Positions 59,441-64,000 of a stretch of DNA of 64,000 nucleotides are shown piece by piece. Below the pieces are notes generated by a model, which was given only the letters and a program-made list of their open reading frames with translations, did no database searches and was not told where the DNA came from. How positions within the stretch are numbered: the first letter of the stretch is position 1; each line of letters opens with the position of its first letter. The stretch comes from Deltaproteobacteria bacterium (GTDB lineage: Bacteria; Myxococcota_A; UBA9042; PHBI01), in assembly GCA_020632715.1 (NCBI GenBank), contig JACKFA010000005.1, positions 1-64,000 of the forward strand, given 5' to 3'. The translations under genes were made by a program, and so were the position numbers.

Positions 59441-60232
59441 ATGAGAACGCTCTCCCTCACGACGTCCCTGGCCCTCGGGCTCACCGCCGCCCTCGCGGTC
59501 TCCGCGTGCGGCGACGACGGCGGCGGCGGCGACGCGGCCGACGCCGACACCGCGGCCGACACGACGCTCGCCGACACCACCGCGCCCGACACGACGATCG
59601 CGGACACGACCGCCGCGGACACCGACGCGGCCGACGTCGCCGACACGGCCGGCCCGCAGGACACCGGCGGGGACACGCTCGAGAACCCCTGGGGCTTCGC
59701 GATGCGGACGCCCGTGATGCACACGATCCCCTGCGACCCGCCCGCGCCCGGCTTCGACGTGCCGGACCTCGAGACCCCTGACGCCGACTGGCTCTGCACC
59801 TTCCCCTACAGCGGCCTCGACGCCGTGGTCTACATCCGCGCGACGCCGACCGGCTGCCGCGTGACCCTCTCCGGGACGCCCGTCTTCGACGGGGTCGCCG
59901 GCGACATCGCGCTCGACGGCGCCGTGACCGCGCTCGCGGACACGGCGTACGACTGGGGCGGCAACCATCACAACGACAGCCTGACCTTCACCTACGCCGG
60001 GAAGTCCTTCACGTACTACCACTCGAGCTTCGGCTTCGGCTTCCGGAGCTGCCAGGAGATGGACTGCCTGCAGGTGCGCGACCAGGGCGGCGCGCTCCTC
60101 GAGGACGGCTGCGGCGCGGACCGGGCCCTCCCGGCGGTGTGCCGGCAGATCGGCGTCGACGGCACCTGGGAGCCGCTCTCGCCGGACACCTTCGCCTGGT
60201 GCCAGGGCGACCCGAACCACACCGAGCGCTGA
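59441..60232 (+). CDS. Lipoprotein with Asp/Thr-rich linker
   Basis: This 263-residue protein has a lipoprotein signal with lipobox VSAC, then GDDGGGG and a linker of about 55 residues built on DTxADT steps, much like the lipoprotein at 20474. The folded part from residue 83 is beta rich with eight Cys and no recognised motif (TFTYAGKSFTYYHSSFGFGF). ATG has GGAGG six bases upstream. It lies 19 bases after the PEP-binding gene and may be co-transcribed with it. Confidence 0.85.
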   Translation: MRTLSLTTSLALGLTAALAVSACGDDGGGGDAADADTAADTTLADTTAPDTTIADTTAADTDAADVADTAGPQDTGGDTLENPWGFAMRTPVMHTIPCDPPAPGFDVPDLETPDADWLCTFPYSGLDAVVYIRATPTGCRVTLSGTPVFDGVAGDIALDGAVTALADTAYDWGGNHHNDSLTFTYAGKSFTYYHSSFGFGFRSCQEMDCLQVRDQGGALLEDGCGADRALPAVCRQIGVDGTWEPLSPDTFAWCQGDPNHTER

Positions 60233-60257
60233 CCCGCGGAACCCGGCGGCGCCTGCG

Positions 60258-61282
60258 CTACCCCACGCGGACGACGAGCTTCCCGACGTGCTTCTGCTCG
60301 GCGAGCGCCGCGAGCGCCTCGTTGGCGGCCTCGAAGGCGAACACGCGGTCGACGACCGGGCGCAGCTCGCGCGCCTCCATGGCCCGCGACAGCGCGTCGA
60401 GGGACGAGCGCGGCGCCACGAACACGCCCTGGACGCGCGCCGACTTCGCGAGGATCGCGATGGGGTCGATGTTCGCGTCGACGCCCGTGAGGGCGCCGAT
60501 GAGGCTCACGGTGCCGCCGATCTTGAGCGCCGCGAGCGACCGCGCGATGGTGCCGCTGCCGCCGACCTCGACGACGTGGTCGACCCCGTCGCCGCCGGTC
60601 GCGTCGAGGACGAGGCGCTCCCAGTCGGGGTCGCGGCGGTAGTCGATGGTCCGCCGCACGCCGAGGGCGCGCACGCGGTCGAGCTTCTTCTCGCTCGACG
60701 AGGTCATGATGACCTCGAGCCCGGCGGCGAGGGCGAGCTGCGCGGCGAACACGGAGACGCCGCCCGTGCCGAGGCAGAGCACGGTGTCGCCCGTCTTGTG
60801 GCGCGGGGCGCTCTCGAAGAGGGCCCGCCAGGCCGTGACGCCCGCGCAGGGCAGCGTCGCGGCCTCCTCGAAGGAGAGGTGGGCGGGGATCCGCACGAGG
60901 GCGCGCGCGTCGACGGCCACGTACTCGGCGAGGACGCCGTCGATGGCGCCGCCGCGGGCGCTCCCGTGGTCGCTCATGCGCATGGGTCCGGTCTCCCAGG
61001 TCTCGAAGAACGCGGGCATGACGCGATCGCCCTCGCTGAAGCGCGTGACGCCGGGGCCGACGGCGACGACCTCGCCGGCCGCGTCGGAGCCGGGGACGAG
61101 CTCCGGCTTCACGGGCAGCGGGTAGTGGCCGCGCGCGATGAGGAGGTCGCGGAAGTTGAGGGCGACGGCGCGGACGCGGATGACGACCTGCCCGGCGGCC
61201 GGCTCGGGGACGGGGCGCTCGACGAGGGCCCGGGGCGGCGCGGGTCGGCGGCGGCGGGTGCGGCGAGGACGTAGGACTTCAC
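60258..61282 (-). CDS. Zinc-independent alcohol dehydrogenase/quinone reductase, frameshifted near its start
   Basis: This medium-chain dehydrogenase/reductase oxidises or reduces small substrates with NAD(P)H. LNFRDLLIARGHYPLPVKPE, GSDAAGEVVAVGPGVTRFSEGD, LGTGGVSVFAAQLA and KIGGTVSLIGAL are typical. The true N terminus (VKSYVLAAPAAADPRRP) starts at GTG 61282 in one frame, and the rest (RALVERPVPEPAAGQVVIRV) continues in another. Adding one C to the C run at 61235-61232 joins them. It is either a real lesion or a base-calling error. An in-frame ATG at 61349 would give an Arg/Pro-rich N terminus unlike the family. Confidence 0.8.
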
Positions 61283-61379
61283 GGGGTCTCCGGGGGCGGT
61301 GGGGGGCGGCGGTCCGTCCCGAGCGAGGATGCCCCGGAGCGGCCGCCATGGCCGGGTAGCGCTCGGGTAGGCCGCGCCC

Positions 61380-61408
61380 TTGACGCCGCCGCGGCGCGCT
61401 CGGAGGAT
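61380..61408 (+). promoter_or_regulatory. Possible promoter for the VOC gene
   Basis: TTGACG (61380-61385), a 17-base spacer and GAGGAT (61403-61408) precede the VOC start by 37 bases; GAGGAG at 61431 region serves as ribosome site. Confidence 0.4.
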
Positions 61409-61444
61409 GACCGCGCTCACCCCTTCTGCGAGGAGCCAGCCCCC

Positions 61445-61918
61445 GTGCAACACGTCCACACCTGCCTCTGGTTCGACGGTGACGCGCTCGAGTTCGCCGA
61501 GCGCGCGACGAGCCTCATCCCCAACTCGAAGATCCTGACCGTCTCGCGCTACCCCGGGAACGCCGGCGCGAACGCCGAGAAGGTGCTGACGGTGCACTTC
61601 TCGCTCGACGGCACCGAGTACATGGGGCTCAACGGCGGCCCGCACTACCCGCACACGCCGGCGGCCTCGATCGTGGTCGCGTGCGAGACGCAGGAGGAGG
61701 TCGACCGCCTATGGGACGCGCTCTGCGACGGCGGGCAGAAGGTCGAGTGCGGCTGGGTGACCGATCGCTTCGGCGTCTCCTGGCAGGTCGTGCCGCGCGC
61801 CTTCTTCCCGATGATCACGAGCGACGACCGCGCCGCCGCGCAGCGCGCGATGGACGCGATGATGACGATGCAGAAGCTCCACCTCCCGACGCTCGAGAAG
61901 GCGTTCAAGGGGGAGTAG
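61445..61918 (+). CDS. VOC-family (PhnB-like) protein
   Basis: This 157-residue protein has the PhnB/glyoxalase superfamily pattern of small proteins: HTCLWFDGDALEFAERATSL, then VLTVHFSLDGTEYMGLNGGP, EEVDRLWDALCDGGQKVECG and WVTDRFGVSWQVVP. This subgroup is often labelled 3-demethylubiquinone-9 methyltransferase-like, a name without biochemical support. It starts at GTG with GAGGAG upstream. It probably binds a small molecule, and the reaction is unknown. It ends three bases before the convergent receptor gene. Confidence 0.9.
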   Translation: MQHVHTCLWFDGDALEFAERATSLIPNSKILTVSRYPGNAGANAEKVLTVHFSLDGTEYMGLNGGPHYPHTPAASIVVACETQEEVDRLWDALCDGGQKVECGWVTDRFGVSWQVVPRAFFPMITSDDRAAAQRAMDAMMTMQKLHLPTLEKAFKGE

Positions 61919-61921
61919 GGC

Positions 61922-64000
61922 TCAGAAGCTGCCGCGGATCCCGAGCGACGGGGTCAGCGGCAGGCTCGTCACGTCCTCGCGGCGCGTGTAGTCGTCCGAC
62001 CAGCCGATGAACTCGACGTTGTCGCGGTTCGTGGCGTTGTTGAGCTCGAGGTAGACGGCGAGCTGCCACACGTCGAAGACGAAGGTCTTGTCGAGCCGCA
62101 GATCGAGCTGGAAGAAGGCCTCGCTCCGCCGCGACAGGGGCGCCGCCGCGGCGCGCGGCACCCACACGTCCGCGCCCGCGTCGAAGTAGGCCGGCTCGAG
62201 CGGCGTGTAGGGGTTCCCGGTCGCGTAGCGCACGCGCGCCCCGAAGCGGAAGCCCGCGCCGAGCTGCACGCCCGCCACGAGCGCGAGGACGTGCGTCTGG
62301 TCGAACGAGAAGAAGCGCTCGGGCTCTCCCGGGCGGTCCACGCGCCGCGAGCGCGAGAGCGTGTAGGCGACCCAGCCGTCGAAGATCGCGCTCTGCACGC
62401 GCAGGAGGAGCTCCGCGCCGACGATCGTGCCGCTGCCGGCGTTGTCGTAGGGCACGCCGCCGTAGCTCGCCGTGGGCACCACGAGGTCGTCGAGCGCCTT
62501 CCAGAACCCCTGGAGCTCGACGCTCAGCACGTCGCCGAGGCGCTGCGCCACCCCGAGGTCGACGTAGAAGGCGCGCTCCGGGCCGAGGTCGGGGTTGCCG
62601 ATGCTCTCGCTCGTCTCCTGCGGCTCCGGCGCCTGATGGTTCACCCCCAGCCCGAGCGAGAGGCGCGTCCCGTCGAACGGCGTCCACGCCGCCGCCGCCC
62701 GCGCGTCCACCGCCGCCGCCGAGAAGTTCCCGTGCCACGAGAGGAGGCGCGCCCCGAGGACGAGGCTCAGATCGGGGTCCGCGCGCCAGCTCCCCTCGAC
62801 CCACGCGTCCGCGCGGCCGCCGAAGCCGTCCTCGGTGGCCGTCACGACCTCGCGCACCTCCGTCGGGAGCTCCACCTGCCCCTCGGCGGTCGGGCGCGGG
62901 AGGTCGAGCTCGATGTGGAAGCGGTAGGCCTCGCCGAGGACGCCGCCGCGGACGCGCAGATCGGGCGCCGCGCGCCAGTCGAGGTCGGCACGCGCCGTCA
63001 CGGGGTCGAACGTGAGCGCGAAGCCCTGATCGCCCGGCGAGACGCGGAGCTTCTGGTAGCTCGTGGCGAGCCCGAAGGAGGCGGCGAGCTCCGGCGACAG
63101 CGCGAGCTCGAGCGTGCCCTGGAGCTGGTGGAAGGAGCGACCCAGGGAGAACCCGCTCCCGCCTGGGTCGTCGGCCGACGGGCGGTCGGAGAGCAGGACC
63201 ACCTCGTCGTCCGACCCGAGCGCCACGAGCTTCAGCAGCGTGGTCGCGTCGGGGCGGTGGTCGGCGCGCACCTGGTAGTCGTAGTAGCGCGGCGCCGTGG
63301 TGAAGGCGAAGCCCGGGTCGTCGCCGAGGAGGCCGCCGATGATGCTGTCGACCCAGCTGCGCCGGACGGCGGCGCCGACGGTCCACGTGTCGGAGACCGG
63401 GGCCGTGACGAGCGCGGCCACGTGGTAGACGTTGACGTCGAGGTGCCCGTGGACGCCGTCCTTCGCGAGCTCGCGGAGGGTCACGTCGACCATGCCGCCG
63501 GTGGCGTCGCCGTACTCGGTCGCGTAGCCGCCGGCGCGGAAGTCGATGTCGCCGATCCACTCGTCCTGCAGCACCGAGTAGATGTTCCCGAAGTGGTAGA
63601 GCTGGAAGAGCGGGAGCCCGTCGAGGTAGACGCGCGTGTCCTCGGGGGCCGAGCCGCGCACGGCGAGCTCGCCCGCGCCCGGGCCGGCGGCGGCCGGGCG
63701 CGCGACGCCCGGGAGCGACTCGAGCACCTTGAGCGGGTCGCCCGACGAGCCCGGGACCTCGCGGGCGCGCTCCACGGGGACGACGATGCGCGCCGAGTCG
63801 GTCGGCGCGCGGCGCGTGCGCTCGACGCGGGTCACGTACTCGCGCGTGGCGTTCGCGGTGAGGCGGATGGTGACGTCGGCCGGGACGGTCGCCGTCTCGA
63901 CGGCGCCCTCGTGGTCGAAGGGCGGCACCTCGAGGCGATAGCGGCCCGCGGGGAGGTCGGGGAAGGCGAAGCGCCCGTCGGCGTCGGTGACGGTCTCGCG
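61922..64000 (-). CDS. TonB-dependent receptor (N terminus beyond window)
   Basis: At least 693 residues are present. The frame enters from the window edge with a carboxypeptidase-regulatory-like beta domain (TVTDADGRFAFPDLPAGRYR). It continues into a plug domain (SLPGVARPAAAGPGAGELAV, VRGSAPEDTRVYLDGLPLF) and a 22-strand-type barrel ending GIRGSF with terminal Phe. GNPDLGPERAFYVDLGV and ELNNATNRDN are typical barrel motifs. Such receptors import large or scarce nutrients using the proton force through TonB. The ligand is unknown; no siderophore or sugar genes adjoin. The signal peptide lies outside the window. Confidence 0.93.
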   Translation of the reverse strand, partial: RETVTDADGRFAFPDLPAGRYRLEVPPFDHEGAVETATVPADVTIRLTANATREYVTRVERTRRAPTDSARIVVPVERAREVPGSSGDPLKVLESLPGVARPAAAGPGAGELAVRGSAPEDTRVYLDGLPLFQLYHFGNIYSVLQDEWIGDIDFRAGGYATEYGDATGGMVDVTLRELAKDGVHGHLDVNVYHVAALVTAPVSDTWTVGAAVRRSWVDSIIGGLLGDDPGFAFTTAPRYYDYQVRADHRPDATTLLKLVALGSDDEVVLLSDRPSADDPGGSGFSLGRSFHQLQGTLELALSPELAASFGLATSYQKLRVSPGDQGFALTFDPVTARADLDWRAAPDLRVRGGVLGEAYRFHIELDLPRPTAEGQVELPTEVREVVTATEDGFGGRADAWVEGSWRADPDLSLVLGARLLSWHGNFSAAAVDARAAAAWTPFDGTRLSLGLGVNHQAPEPQETSESIGNPDLGPERAFYVDLGVAQRLGDVLSVELQGFWKALDDLVVPTASYGGVPYDNAGSGTIVGAELLLRVQSAIFDGWVAYTLSRSRRVDRPGEPERFFSFDQTHVLALVAGVQLGAGFRFGARVRYATGNPYTPLEPAYFDAGADVWVPRAAAAPLSRRSEAFFQLDLRLDKTFVFDVWQLAVYLELNNATNRDNVEFIGWSDDYTRREDVTSLPLTPSLGIRGSF

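Overview
The window is a very GC-rich, gene-dense stretch of bacterial chromosome. Several features suggest a Myxococcota (deltaproteobacterial, myxobacteria-like) host: Ser/Thr kinases fused to beta-propellers, an FHA regulator, Roadblock/LC7 proteins, lipoproteins with Asp/Thr-rich linkers, and Cys-rich CSDGxxNGxETxxDCGG repeats. This assignment is inferred from gene content, not from a marker gene. No insertion sequence, prophage or CRISPR array was seen.

Layout. 1-168 is the end of a histidine kinase. 587-8929 is surface module A: a lipoprotein and a large secreted Cys-rich protein, meeting tail to tail with a kinase/beta-propeller gene and its FHA partner. 9049-9411 is tmRNA (ssrA), which is not protein coding. 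9514-12096 holds a secreted unknown protein diverging from an L,D-transpeptidase. 12132-15167 is a PLD/DEAD helicase. 15183-17401 encodes a TlpA-type lipoprotein and an outer-membrane barrel. 17472-20306 is a B12-binding/radical SAM fusion. 20474-21762 holds a lipoprotein and an acetyltransferase. 21765-27731 (minus) is a deoxynucleoside catabolism operon (deoC, two ALDHs, deoA) followed by an M50 protease and an unknown gene. 27857-29442 holds a PLP-binding YggS-family gene and maf. 29641-33033 carries housekeeping genes: a HEAT-repeat protein, greA, tsaE, rnc, and an ArfB-like protein without GGQ. 33118-35835 is an ATPase/TPR protein and 35843-36823 a TerC protein.

36921-37077 is a 157-bp near-palindrome just before a three-gene acyl cassette at 37092-40005 (ACP, CFA-synthase-like methyltransferase, fatty acyl-AMP ligase). 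40061-45064 (minus) is a signalling operon: a pseudokinase, two Roadblock proteins, an OmpA-like protein with an Ala-rich stalk, and a di-iron MBL-fold protein. 45319-55224 is surface module B: a DNRLRE protein, an ECF-type sigma factor, a kinase/beta-propeller, a lectin-like Cys-repeat protein, and a lipoprotein paralogous to the one in module A. 55363-61918 holds small membrane and stress proteins, an extracytoplasmic PEP/pyruvate-binding lipoprotein with an apparent CTG start, a further lipoprotein, a frameshifted alcohol dehydrogenase and a VOC protein. 61922-64000 is a TonB-dependent receptor cut by the window edge.

The best candidate for an undescribed system is the twin surface modules A and B. 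Each pairs a member of the same lipoprotein family with a giant Cys-rich secreted protein through a TGATG overlap, and each lies beside a transmembrane Ser/Thr kinase with a beta-propeller sensor. The second candidate is the pseudokinase-Roadblock-OmpA operon.
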